Source: a virus
DNA length: 52,662 bases
Virus record (IMG/VR): IMGVR_UViG_3300029267_002357
Coordinates: 1 to 52,662 of that record
Strand: one strand, 5' to 3'
In this document: positions 42,456 through 49,658 of the stretch, piece by piece
How positions within the stretch are numbered: position 1 is the first letter of the stretch
Layout of the letters: each line of letters begins with the position of its first letter
Program-made: the position numbers and the translations under genes
The notes under the pieces: model-generated
Told to the model about the DNA's origin: nothing
Database searches by the model: none
Seen by the model: only the letters and a program-made list of their open reading frames with translations

Positions 42456-42573
42456 TGTCGTTTATATTCATCATCCATTTATATGTTTCAAGCATATAAT
42501 GCAAGTGGGTGCGAACACCCGAATATCCACCCAACTATCGCATCTATGAATACTGGACTTCAGTAGGACACTG

Positions 42574-42672
42574 ACCTCTCCTCTTCCATTGAGGTACTGG
42601 GCGTTCATAATAATACCAACATTTTGATACTATTATGGCCGCCCAGGTCGGACTTGAACCGACAACCGAGGT
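42574..42672 (-). tRNA. Circularly permuted tRNA or tRNA-like element (3' half before 5' half)
   Basis: In transcript order the first piece (42672-42636) is ACCTC - GGTT - T arm GTCGG/TTCAAGT/CCGAC - CTGGGCG - G - CCA. After a 32-nt spacer comes the second piece (42603-42574): CGCCCAG - TA - D arm CCTC/AATGGAA/GAGG - A - GAGGT. Joined as a tRNA, all four stems close perfectly: acceptor 7/7, D 4/4, anticodon 5/5 (GAGGT with ACCTC), T 5/5, with U8, A14, G18-G19, A21 and the T-loop consensus in place. The break is in the anticodon loop. The bases beside the break do not give a normal loop (no U33), so the anticodon and amino acid cannot be read. The spacer forms CATAATA / TATTATG. No tmRNA G3-U70 pair. 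Confidence 0.65.
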
Positions 42673-42900
42673 AAATTGTTTGAGTCACAGCACCATGTGT
42701 CAACAGTTGAATGCGTGATAAGTTTGGCTGGTGCAATAAGATAAGTATAAGCGGCTGCTCAAGGGCCCGTTTATAAACTCTCCGGGGGTTTCATCTAATT
42801 TTTATAACCCCCTTCTCTGAGTATTTATCATATTTAATGTGAGCCTCATGCCGCGTAGATGATAAGTATAAGTATAAGCTTAACCAGCAATGTTAAACTG

Positions 42901-42909
42901 TTATTTCAT
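42901..42909 (-). other. Two-codon minigene ATG-AAA-TAA with ribosome binding site
   Basis: Preceded by GAGGAG 7 bp upstream, near the start of the transcript that carries the permuted tRNA. Such minigenes are known in phage lambda (bar sites), where they trap peptidyl-tRNA. Too short to be certain it is used. Confidence 0.35.
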
Positions 42910-42922
42910 AAGTGTTCTCCTC

Positions 42923-42974
42923 TACAGGTTAGTCGATTATAAACTCTTCCATTTATAATATGTTCTAACCTGTA
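42923..42974. repeat. Imperfect inverted repeat containing a promoter
   Basis: Arms TACAGGTTAG (42923-42932) and CTAACCTGTA (42965-42974), with inner arms ATTATAAA and TTTATAAT. The - strand late-type promoter lies inside the right half. It could be a protein-binding operator or a hairpin ending the 42992 transcript. Confidence 0.6.
42949..42965 (-). promoter_or_regulatory. Late-type promoter for the permuted tRNA transcript
   Basis: Reads GAACATATTATAAATGG on the - strand, one change from the version at 7604. No protein gene follows for about 540 bp, so it should make the noncoding transcript ending at 42424. The gap 42673-42942 otherwise holds only repeated ATAAGTATAAG runs and short hairpins. 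Confidence 0.55.
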
Positions 42975-42991
42975 AAAATGGTTTCACGACT

Positions 42992-43126
42992 TTATCTGTA
43001 ACCCTTCATTCTCTGCTCTTTCTCAAACCTGATGTTGGCTCGACGAATGAGCTCGTCGGAATAAAGATCCGTATTGAATGTTACAAAGCTCTTGATGATC
43101 CACCAAATCGCTTCAAAGAATCCCAT
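42992..43126 (-). CDS. 44-residue protein
   Basis: ATG with AAAGGAGA at good spacing. Amphipathic, aromatic N terminus (M-G-F-F-E-A-I-W-W-I-I-K-S-F), then a charged helix with R-R-A-N-I-R-F-E-K-E-Q-R. It probably associates with the membrane. It lies 14 bp downstream of the 43141 gene. Function unknown. Confidence 0.6.
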   Translation of the reverse strand: MGFFEAIWWIIKSFVTFNTDLYSDELIRRANIRFEKEQRMKGYR

Positions 43127-43140
43127 GTTCTATCTCCTTT

Positions 43141-43902
43141 CTATTCACCCAGAATGTATTTGAACAAGACTGCTCCAATGTTCCCCTTGACAACTTCTTG
43201 TGTATTTGCTCGCTGTCTCGCTTTCTTAACAGCGCGGTATAGTTTGTCAAGTCTTGCGATCAATGCAGATTTCTCAGCAGAAGACATCATTCCACTCCAC
43301 TGGTCAGCCACATAACGACCAACAGGAACATCCTCAGTCCATTCGCGGACCTGAGCAGGGTGATGTTCGGTAGCAGGTACCATCACATTGTGCTGATATC
43401 TCTTTTCAGTCTTCATTGTGATGGTAGAATCCTGAGCTTTATAAACCCCAGCTCGTTCCGTAGGATCCTCGATCCAGGTAGGTCCCTGAGCCAGAGTAGG
43501 AATAGCATCAAGAACTCGTCTCAGTTCTTTCAACTCCGTCTCGAGTTCCAAAAGAAAATACACAGGAATATTTGTTGCTAGGGTTTCCCCATCAACAACA
43601 ATGTCAGCTTGCGCCAACTGTGCAGTTCCTTCTTTCTGGACCTTGGCGTCCCAGAACTTAATGAAGGATTTCTTCATGTAAGTCAGCTTCTCCATTACCG
43701 TAGTGGTAAGGGATTTGGACTCAGACATTTCCTCCTGTTTCCTGGAGTCCTCGAACATTTCGAGTCGTCTGGAAGATCCTTGGAAAAGAGAAACATTCTT
43801 TCTGAATGTGTTCTCAGTTTCAATCTTAATTTTATCCTTGGCTCCCTTGAGGTCACCAACAACAGCCAGTACTTCATGTAACGCGGGTTTTTTGTTCGCC
43901 AT
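43141..43902 (-). CDS. Conserved phage/bacterial protein of unknown function
   Basis: 253 residues behind GGAGGAG. Helical. The central stretch A-D-I-V-V-D-G-E-T-L-A-T-N-I-P-V-Y-F-L-L-E-L-E, then L-D-A-I-P-T-L, H-H-P-A-Q-V-R-E-W-T-E-D-V-P-V-G-R-Y and a final R-A-V-K-K-A-R-Q-R-A-N are conserved in a family I recall from phages and actinobacteria without a known role. Complete at both ends. Confidence 0.65.
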   Translation of the reverse strand: MANKKPALHEVLAVVGDLKGAKDKIKIETENTFRKNVSLFQGSSRRLEMFEDSRKQEEMSESKSLTTTVMEKLTYMKKSFIKFWDAKVQKEGTAQLAQADIVVDGETLATNIPVYFLLELETELKELRRVLDAIPTLAQGPTWIEDPTERAGVYKAQDSTITMKTEKRYQHNVMVPATEHHPAQVREWTEDVPVGRYVADQWSGMMSSAEKSALIARLDKLYRAVKKARQRANTQEVVKGNIGAVLFKYILGE

Positions 43903-43913
43903 TTTCTCCTCCT

Positions 43914-44279
43914 TTAACTGTCTCGTTCGACTGAAAAGTCAATTAGTTTAAACCCGTAATCCAAAAATCCGCCAATGTGATGTCTCACTAACATATCCCT
44001 CATGTACCTTGGAATGTCATCTTGACAATTGTACATTGACGTACCATCTAACACCTTGAAAACACCAGGAACTGCTCCAGCATGAACCTGGAGTGCTTCC
44101 CAAAAGTGCATGTTGTTCTTACCTTCTCTTGAGTACGTAGTTTCTTTCATATAGTGTTCTAAGTACTCGTTAAAGTTCTTTCGAAAGTCCTCAACATCAA
44201 TATTCTCATTTGTAGCTTGCAAGATCATCACAAATGACGCTGAGGAACTATTAGTTACGAAATCTGCTTTCTTTTTCAT
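43914..44279 (-). CDS. DFVTNSSS-tagged protein 3
   Basis: 121 residues. N terminus M-K-K-K-A-D-F-V-T-N-S-S-S-A-S-F; body helical with F-R-K-N-F-N-E-Y-L-E-H-Y and two His-rich spots. First codon 4 bp after the stop of tagged protein 4, within AGGTGATTC-ATG. Confidence 0.7.
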   Translation of the reverse strand: MKKKADFVTNSSSASFVMILQATNENIDVEDFRKNFNEYLEHYMKETTYSREGKNNMHFWEALQVHAGAVPGVFKVLDGTSMYNCQDDIPRYMRDMLVRHHIGGFLDYGFKLIDFSVERDS

Positions 44280-44282
44280 GAA

Positions 44283-44834
44283 TCACCTATTTTGTTCTGT
44301 AAATATGACGAGATCGTCGTCATTCACAAATATCCCCCTTCCTTTATAATCCATTACGACTCCGAGTCCATCGCCCCAAACTTCGCCGTGGTTATCTCCA
44401 AAACCCATTTGAACGACTGAGAGAAGACCTCGATCTTTAGCGCCCTTAATTAATCCGATGATTTGTTTTATCTCAGAGATACTATCAGTAATCCACTTCT
44501 GCTCCCAATCCTCCACATCATCCTCATACATTTCTTCCCAAGATCGAATATCTGCAGTCCTCCTAGCTAGAAGGTCATTGATATATTCAACCTTTCCACT
44601 AAAGTCCAGACTGGAGAGTCTGCCACTCAAGAACTTGTCAAGTGCAGCAATCACATCCTCTACGGTGCATTCATGAACTGTTCCTTCATCATCCCACTCA
44701 GACTCGTAATGTAGATCAAATAGTTGTTTTCTGGCTAGGAGAAGATCAAAGAGATGTTTCTTATCAGTTCCTTTGAATATAAATGTAAATGATGTACTCG
44801 AACTATTAGTTACGAAATCGGCTTTTCGTTTCAT
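44283..44834 (-). CDS. DFVTNSSS-tagged protein 4
   Basis: 183 residues, the longest of the six. N terminus M-K-R-K-A-D-F-V-T-N-S-S-S-T-S-F; body acidic and helical (E-E-M-Y-E-D-D-V-E-D-W-E-Q-K-W), ending in strands (G-R-G-I-F-V-N-D-D-D-L-V-I-F). Start lies 1 bp after the stop of tagged protein 5 (TAACATG). Confidence 0.7.
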   Translation of the reverse strand: MKRKADFVTNSSSTSFTFIFKGTDKKHLFDLLLARKQLFDLHYESEWDDEGTVHECTVEDVIAALDKFLSGRLSSLDFSGKVEYINDLLARRTADIRSWEEMYEDDVEDWEQKWITDSISEIKQIIGLIKGAKDRGLLSVVQMGFGDNHGEVWGDGLGVVMDYKGRGIFVNDDDLVIFTEQNR

Positions 44835-44835
44835 G

Positions 44836-45204
44836 TTAACACATCCTTATTCCGAAAAATACAGACGCATCTACGCCGTTTGGAATCCCAAAAAGTTCTC
44901 TGATTTCACCATTGTTTTGGACTTCAAGGAGATCTTTCATAGCGATTTCTTTGGTATCATCTTCAATATCTCCACCACCCCAGTCAACACCAACAATCAT
45001 ATGGTCGTCATCTTTGGCGCCCATCTCACGACCTAACATAACCTCAATATGTAATCTCTCCTGGTCATCCATTGTCCGTTCCCAATCGAAGTAACCATCT
45101 TCGTCTTTATATTTGTCCGGAAGTTGACTTTTATGCAACTCCCATCCAACGATTAGAAAACTACAAGTTGAGCTGTTGGTAACAAAGTCTAATCTCTTTC
45201 TCAT
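44836..45204 (-). CDS. DFVTNSSS-tagged protein 5
   Basis: 122 residues from the ATG at 45204, which overlaps the stop of tagged protein 6 (ATGA) and follows GAGGTGGAG. N terminus M-R-K-R-L-D-F-V-T-N-S-S-T-C-S-F, the only copy with Cys in the Ser run. Body acidic (D-E-D-G-Y-F-D-W-E-R-T-M-D-D). Confidence 0.7.
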   Translation of the reverse strand: MRKRLDFVTNSSTCSFLIVGWELHKSQLPDKYKDEDGYFDWERTMDDQERLHIEVMLGREMGAKDDDHMIVGVDWGGGDIEDDTKEIAMKDLLEVQNNGEIRELFGIPNGVDASVFFGIRMC

Positions 45205-45479
45205 GAACTCCACCTCACTTTCTCCATGTCAATTCCAAGTCTCTCGAAGAACTGGTACATATCAAAATTGTCCATGAAAGTAGTACCCTTTATTTCGGAT
45301 ACGCCAGATACGATGTTCCAGTTGTCGTCGCCAGCCATATAGAAATCATCCCAACCCAAACATTCACAAAAATCTTTATAATTCATGATAGCAAATTGCT
45401 GGACTGGAGATAGATCACATAAACTTATTACGAAACTGGATGACGAACTGTTGGTAACAAAGTCTAGTTTTTTCTTCAT
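45201..45479 (-). CDS. DFVTNSSS-tagged protein 6
   Basis: 92 residues. N terminus M-K-K-K-L-D-F-V-T-N-S-S-S-S-S-F; AAAGGAA upstream. Body short and acidic with W-D-D-F-Y-M-A-G-D-D-N-W. It heads the run of four tagged genes (45479 to 43914), two genes downstream of the radical SAM gene. Confidence 0.7.
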   Translation of the reverse strand: MKKKLDFVTNSSSSSFVISLCDLSPVQQFAIMNYKDFCECLGWDDFYMAGDDNWNIVSGVSEIKGTTFMDNFDMYQFFERLGIDMEKVRWSS

Positions 45480-45491
45480 TTTTCTTTCCTT

Positions 45492-45764
45492 TTAAAATAT
45501 CCCTCCATTCCAATCCCAATCAAACTTCCAAATGCCCGCGATAAGACCACCTCCCATCACCGCTGTCCAAAATAGACTTATATCTTCATAATGATATTTG
45601 ATGACATATAGTGCTACTGCGCAAATACCAAGGGAAGCTAATCCTTTTCCAAGACCAATCAACCCATGACCAATTGCTCTAACGCCAACCGTCCGTTTCA
45701 AAAGGGCATTGATTTGGTCTTGATCTAAGAGTCTTTCTGAATCCTTTGAATGCAAGTCCGTCAT
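45492..45764 (-). CDS. Small membrane protein overlapping the radical SAM gene
   Basis: 90 residues. ATG at 45764 with AAGGAG upstream lies inside the 3' end of the radical SAM gene (86-bp overlap in another frame). Two hydrophobic segments (G-L-A-S-L-G-I-C-A-V-A-L-Y-V-I and F-W-T-A-V-M-G-G-G-L-I-A-G-I) after a charged N terminus. Between the radical SAM gene and the tagged genes. Function unknown. Confidence 0.6.
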   Translation of the reverse strand: MTDLHSKDSERLLDQDQINALLKRTVGVRAIGHGLIGLGKGLASLGICAVALYVIKYHYEDISLFWTAVMGGGLIAGIWKFDWDWNGGIF

Positions 45765-46674
45765 TCCATACTCTCCTTATTCCGTGATGTTTAATATCAC
45801 TTCCATATTCATCATGGTTTCCAAATGAACAAGGAACAAGTCTCCCATCTGGTGTAATGTAACAACTCATCCTTGCACCCTCACAAGTGTCAACGTACTC
45901 CTGTTCCAACTTGTTGAGTTTTCTAAACCTCATGATATGGTTTACTAAGCAGCTATCCATCCCAACTTTAAATTTCGTTTTTGGAAGTGCAATTCCATAG
46001 CTGAATAATTCCAGCATGAGATCAGTTGGAATCCATTTCTCCAAATCTCTACCACGACCTTGTGGCTTAAACAAGAGAAATATCACAGCATTTAACTTCT
46101 CTATATTGACACGACCACTCCATGCATCTTGACCATCTAAAATGGCTATCGACTTCATGAAGTTTGGCGCAGAAAAGACTAGATGAATATTTGTTTTGAC
46201 TTCTGCATCCATCAGTCTGTTTAAAGCTGAGAATGTGAACTCCTTTCCATAGTCGCTAACAGCAACAGCTCCGCAATACTTTTTGGATGATTCTATTTGT
46301 TCATCTGTAAGACCATTACCGCTGGTAGTGTAGTTTGGAATCACACCATTTTCACATGCGTATTTAATGATCTCCTCGAATTGCGGATGAAGATTTGGAT
46401 CTCCACGACCACCCAACGCACATTGACATGTACCATCTTTTGCTTCGTCAATGATTTGTTTGAACAGATCCAGAGTCATATGTGGCTCCACCTTATCTCC
46501 TTGGTAACACATCTTACATTTATTCGGACAGCTACCCATAATTCCAATGTCCAGCATACTCGGAAATTCCAGAGAAAAGGGATCGTCGTTTCCATTAATC
46601 CCTTCCAATTCTTCTTCCCCGGTTTCTGTGTTGAATGCTATCCGGTATGTACTTGTTTTGATTTCCTTAATCAT
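45679..46674 (-). CDS. Radical SAM enzyme with SPASM-like C terminus
   Basis: 331 residues behind AAAGGAC. C49-P-N-K-C53-K-M-C56 is the CX3CX2C iron-sulfur/SAM motif; A-L-G-G-R-G-D-P replaces the usual GGEP near residue 92. The C terminus (C-E-G-A-R-M-S-C-Y-I-T-P-D-G-R-L-V-P-C-S-F, later W-N-D-G, then Q-C-P-F) has the spacing of SPASM or twitch domains that bind an extra cluster, common in peptide- and protein-modifying enzymes. The CX3CX2C motif, first residues and length are complete. The neighbouring tagged proteins are the obvious candidate substrates, but that is inference from position. Confidence 0.85.
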   Translation of the reverse strand: MIKEIKTSTYRIAFNTETGEEELEGINGNDDPFSLEFPSMLDIGIMGSCPNKCKMCYQGDKVEPHMTLDLFKQIIDEAKDGTCQCALGGRGDPNLHPQFEEIIKYACENGVIPNYTTSGNGLTDEQIESSKKYCGAVAVSDYGKEFTFSALNRLMDAEVKTNIHLVFSAPNFMKSIAILDGQDAWSGRVNIEKLNAVIFLLFKPQGRGRDLEKWIPTDLMLELFSYGIALPKTKFKVGMDSCLVNHIMRFRKLNKLEQEYVDTCEGARMSCYITPDGRLVPCSFGNHDEYGSDIKHHGIRRVWNDGLAFKGFRKTLRSRPNQCPFETDGWR

Positions 46675-46686
46675 GTTAAGTCCTTT

Positions 46687-47430
46687 CTATTCCACAAATG
46701 CATTGTTAAGTGCAACACTCTTACAGTAGAGTGCCTTTTCGACCATAACATCACGATCTTTCAACGTGATGGGTCTGCCACTTCTAACAACTTTTGACAG
46801 GTAATCCTTTGCTAGAGGACATTTAGAAATCTGGAGTTTTAAATCTAGATACTCATCCTCTGGAAGAAGATCGTTAAGATCATATTGAACATCTTCCTCA
46901 AATTCCTCTGGTTTCGGGGGTGGTGAAGATACTTTGAAAGAATCTACATACATTGGTTCCGATACTGGCGCCGGCTCCTGTCTGACAGGCTTATAAGATT
47001 GTTTCTTCCAAGGATCATCTTCCTCTCCACCCCGAGCTAAAGTTAGCACTTTATCATACCACCTACCATCAATCTCACTAAATTTGTTTGCACGTCTTTT
47101 CTTTCTCGTGTCACCTGTCCACGACTCTTCAATTGTCATTGTAACATCGTTTGTGGAGACAATGATTTTAGGAATATCTCCAAACGGAATAGCTGACTCA
47201 TCAGGTTTGTATGTTCGTTTCCTGGTAGCAGCTCTAATAAACTTGAGATATTGTTGACCCCAAGCATTTTGGACTTTGCTGTAATACGCCTTCTCTTGTT
47301 CTGTCATTTTATTAAAAGCTTGCTGCGCTGCTTCGTCACCTTCATCATAAGAGTCACAAGCAGTACACATCACACTCAATAGAACAATGCAGAGAAGAGC
47401 TAGAAGTTGGTCCTTCAAACATGACCACAT
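46687..47430 (-). CDS. Secreted or lipoprotein-like phage protein
   Basis: 247 residues behind AAAGGAGG. N-terminal K-D-Q followed by a hydrophobic stretch (L-L-A-L-L-C-I-V-L-L-S-V-M) ending in C-T-A-C-D-S; Ala before the second Cys fits a lipobox, although Cys at -3 is unusual. The mature part is charged, with a Pro/Glu-rich middle and two late Cys. Probably exported to the envelope of the infected cell; could affect superinfection or lysis timing. Confidence 0.6.
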   Translation of the reverse strand: MWSCLKDQLLALLCIVLLSVMCTACDSYDEGDEAAQQAFNKMTEQEKAYYSKVQNAWGQQYLKFIRAATRKRTYKPDESAIPFGDIPKIIVSTNDVTMTIEESWTGDTRKKRRANKFSEIDGRWYDKVLTLARGGEEDDPWKKQSYKPVRQEPAPVSEPMYVDSFKVSSPPPKPEEFEEDVQYDLNDLLPEDEYLDLKLQISKCPLAKDYLSKVVRSGRPITLKDRDVMVEKALYCKSVALNNAFVE

Positions 47431-47442
47431 CTTAACCTCCTT

Positions 47443-48165
47443 TCACGCTTCCTCTAATACAATCGACTCACAAAATGGTCGAAGATAGAAGTCATAATAT
47501 CGTTGTTTGTCAATATCAGATATGTCAATTAAATTGACTAATGACTCTGAGATCTCAGTTTCCCCATAACCCTTTAAGAAGATGATAAACTTCTTATTTT
47601 TTATTGGAATGCAAAATAGAGCTTTATCATCTCCAATTACGACTTCGTCTTTGATCTTTTGAAGTCTTGTAAATGTTGCTTCTTTGTCCGTGTTTCTAAG
47701 AAGTAGGAGTTTTGTAAACATCTTATCCATCGCCTCATATCTATGGGGAACCCCTTTGATGATAGATTCACCTCCCCATGCTATAAACTTCTGGCGATTA
47801 GATGCTATAACCATGTACTCAAATACATGACGTAACTCTAGTGGGATATATTGTGAAGTTGTTTTTTCCAACAGTTTACTAGAAACAAACCCATCATATG
47901 CTCGCAATATTAGATCGTCCTCACTAATCCCATTCAATGTAAGATACGAACTAATCGTTGACTCTGTCGTGTTCCTAAGAGCTGCGGTCAACCTAGGATT
48001 GTCTCTCATTAACTTTCCAATTTGTGTGTTTCTTTCTTGCTTATCATCCTTTGGAATTTGTGACATATCAAATCCTAGCCTCTCCATAATTACATAATGA
48101 CAAGAAGATATATCATATGAGTACACATTCCGAAGGACGAGGCGACATGATTTGTTTATGTCCAT
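47443..48165 (-). CDS. Possible DNA-polymerase-palm-like protein
   Basis: 240 residues. The order N-V-Y-S-Y-D-I-S-S-C-H-Y-V-I-M near residue 14, then a helix R-N-T-Q-I-G-K-L-M-R-D-N-P-R-L, then L-I-L-R-A-Y-D-G-F-V near 85 recalls polymerase motifs A (DxxSxxY), B and C (YxD), in a much shortened form. The remainder is mixed alpha/beta. If related, it has lost exonuclease and thumb domains and may be a primase-like or inactive remnant. The link is tentative. Confidence 0.35.
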   Translation of the reverse strand: MDINKSCRLVLRNVYSYDISSCHYVIMERLGFDMSQIPKDDKQERNTQIGKLMRDNPRLTAALRNTTESTISSYLTLNGISEDDLILRAYDGFVSSKLLEKTTSQYIPLELRHVFEYMVIASNRQKFIAWGGESIIKGVPHRYEAMDKMFTKLLLLRNTDKEATFTRLQKIKDEVVIGDDKALFCIPIKNKKFIIFLKGYGETEISESLVNLIDISDIDKQRYYDFYLRPFCESIVLEEA

Positions 48166-48183
48166 ATTTCACCTTTTGGAGTC

Positions 48184-48212
48184 GGGCGGGTAGGTGACTA
48201 GTCTACCCGCCC
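48184..48212. terminator. GC-rich hairpin between the 48235 and 47443 genes
   Basis: Perfect 10-bp stem GGGCGGGTAG / CTACCCGCCC with a 9-nt loop. No U tract follows on either strand, so it may stabilise or punctuate mRNA rather than terminate. Confidence 0.5.
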
Positions 48213-48234
48213 TTATGGGAGGAGGTGTCGACGT

Positions 48235-48975
48235 CTAGGATGACGCCAACCACATCAACACATCGTCGATCTGCATCAAATGGTTAATATCAGTGACTTC
48301 CTTCGCTTTGTCAGTCATCCATTTAATTGCATCCGCCTTTGTGGTAATGTCATCAATTGACTTTTGTACTTGCTTATACTGGATTTGCAAACCTTCTGCA
48401 TCCAGTTCGTTTCCAAGACTCTCTTGAATAGCAGTCATATCTGGTTCGACCATATCAAGACCAGTATCTTTCTTTTTCAATTTGGTCTTGGAATATGGAA
48501 TCAAACTTCCATCAACACTGATACAATACTGTGTAATCAAACCTGTCTTGACGCCATAACACTTCAAGAATCTTCCCTGTCCGCAATCATACACAATTAC
48601 GAACCCGTTATTGAAGACATTCATTGTATGACCTGGAAGATTCAGTACAGGAAATGTCTTCGCCTTCTTAAAGATTTCAATCTCTCTCACCAGACGACCC
48701 TCATCATTCTTTATATCTTTTGTATTCTCCACAGAGAATATCAAAGTGGCATCTGGATCAACATCTCGAATTGAAACCTTGACCGGATTCACATTCGGAA
48801 AGTTCTGATGATTTTTAGAAAACCATTCAGACAACGGGACCGTGCTAATCTCATGTCGATCTTCTTCTTCCTCAGTATCCTGCTCAGAGGGAGCTGTATC
48901 CTCTAAATCAAGAGCTGTTTCTTCTTGCACAGGAACGTCGGTCTCGTCGATCATTTGAGCCAAATTATCGTTCAT
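48235..48975 (-). CDS. Hypothetical acidic protein
   Basis: 246 residues behind GGAGGGAA. The first 45 residues are nearly all acidic and disordered-looking; the middle (P-V-K-V-S-I-R-D-V-D-P-D-A-T-L-I-F-S-V) is beta-rich; the C terminus is helical. No family recognised. Confidence 0.6.
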   Translation of the reverse strand: MNDNLAQMIDETDVPVQEETALDLEDTAPSEQDTEEEEDRHEISTVPLSEWFSKNHQNFPNVNPVKVSIRDVDPDATLIFSVENTKDIKNDEGRLVREIEIFKKAKTFPVLNLPGHTMNVFNNGFVIVYDCGQGRFLKCYGVKTGLITQYCISVDGSLIPYSKTKLKKKDTGLDMVEPDMTAIQESLGNELDAEGLQIQYKQVQKSIDDITTKADAIKWMTDKAKEVTDINHLMQIDDVLMWLASS

Positions 48976-48993
48976 TTCTTCTATTCCCTCCTT

Positions 48994-49299
48994 CTAGTAC
49001 ACCCCCTTGCAAGGTACGCAAGAGAATCTTCGCTTACCCTCATTAATATATACCACCTTATACTCGTGACCGTTCAGCATGAATTTGTCACCAATAGAAG
49101 GTAGCGGAGTTTCTTGTTTCTCCTCCTTCTCCTCTGGTTCGGGTTCCTCAACTTTCTTCGCATCAGACCCTAGGTCTACACTGTTGCTATTCTCAACAGT
49201 AAGATCACCTTCACCTGTGAGTCTTGGCACTTCAATAGAACTCTTGATTTGTTCTACTACTTCTTCGGGAACTTCATTCCCGTCTTGGTCCTTGATCAT
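48994..49299 (-). CDS. Hypothetical acidic protein with small C-terminal domain
   Basis: 101 residues from the ATG at 49299 (GAGGAGG upstream), overlapping the stop of the upstream gene (ATGA). Acidic linker (E-E-P-E-P-E-E-K-E-E-K), then a compact beta domain (I-G-D-K-F-M-L-N-G-H-E-Y-K-V-V-Y) and C-V-P-C. Function unknown. Confidence 0.6.
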   Translation of the reverse strand: MIKDQDGNEVPEEVVEQIKSSIEVPRLTGEGDLTVENSNSVDLGSDAKKVEEPEPEEKEEKQETPLPSIGDKFMLNGHEYKVVYINEGKRRFSCVPCKGVY

Positions 49300-49658
49300 G
49301 TAATATCCTCCTCTTGCCACTTTGGATTAACTTCGAATAAACGGCGCCACTCATCAACATTCACTACTGCATATGCTTCAAGAGCAGCGCCTGCTAAAGC
49401 CATAATTTTTATGAGATATTCATATGTGAGGACAGGTGCAGCCGTATTATTTTTTGCTTCTCTACACCCGATTAACCACGGAGGGAGACTATTTTCCCAT
49501 TTGTTCGCGTATGACGACTTTGCTTTCTCTAATGTCTCTTCAATGAACTGAAGGAAACTTGCTACGTTGAGGTTTGGATTGTCCTCATACGATCCAAACA
49601 CTCTTTTCTCATACTCCCTCTCTTTTAGATACAACTGGATCAACGTCTGTTTATCCAT
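49296..49658 (-). CDS. Hypothetical phage protein
   Basis: 120 residues from the ATG at 49658 behind AAGGGGG; a much longer frame to 49949 lies wholly inside the next gene and is rejected. Helical, with S-F-L-Q-F-I-E-E-T-L-E-K-A and L-P-P-W-L-I-G-C-R-E-A. Overlaps its upstream neighbour by 8 bp and its downstream one by 4 bp. Function unknown. Confidence 0.6.
   Translation of the reverse strand: MDKQTLIQLYLKEREYEKRVFGSYEDNPNLNVASFLQFIEETLEKAKSSYANKWENSLPPWLIGCREAKNNTAAPVLTYEYLIKIMALAGAALEAYAVVNVDEWRRLFEVNPKWQEEDIT

Noticed and set aside
42574-42672. Permuted tmRNA
   Set aside because: The acceptor lacks the G3-U70 alanine signal, the D arm is a full 4-bp tRNA D arm, and no tag reading frame ending in Ala-Ala-stop follows.
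42456-42800. Group I or group II intron halves around the permuted tRNA
   Set aside because: I could not find the P4-P7 core sequences of group I or a domain V of group II in the flanks; left as an open question, not a feature.
42737-42880. CRISPR array suggested by repeated ATAAGTATAAG
   Set aside because: Only two or three short AT-rich copies without regular spacers; simple-sequence repeats in a noncoding gap.
46297-46797. 166-codon + strand frame
   Set aside because: Antisense to the radical SAM gene whose motifs are complete.
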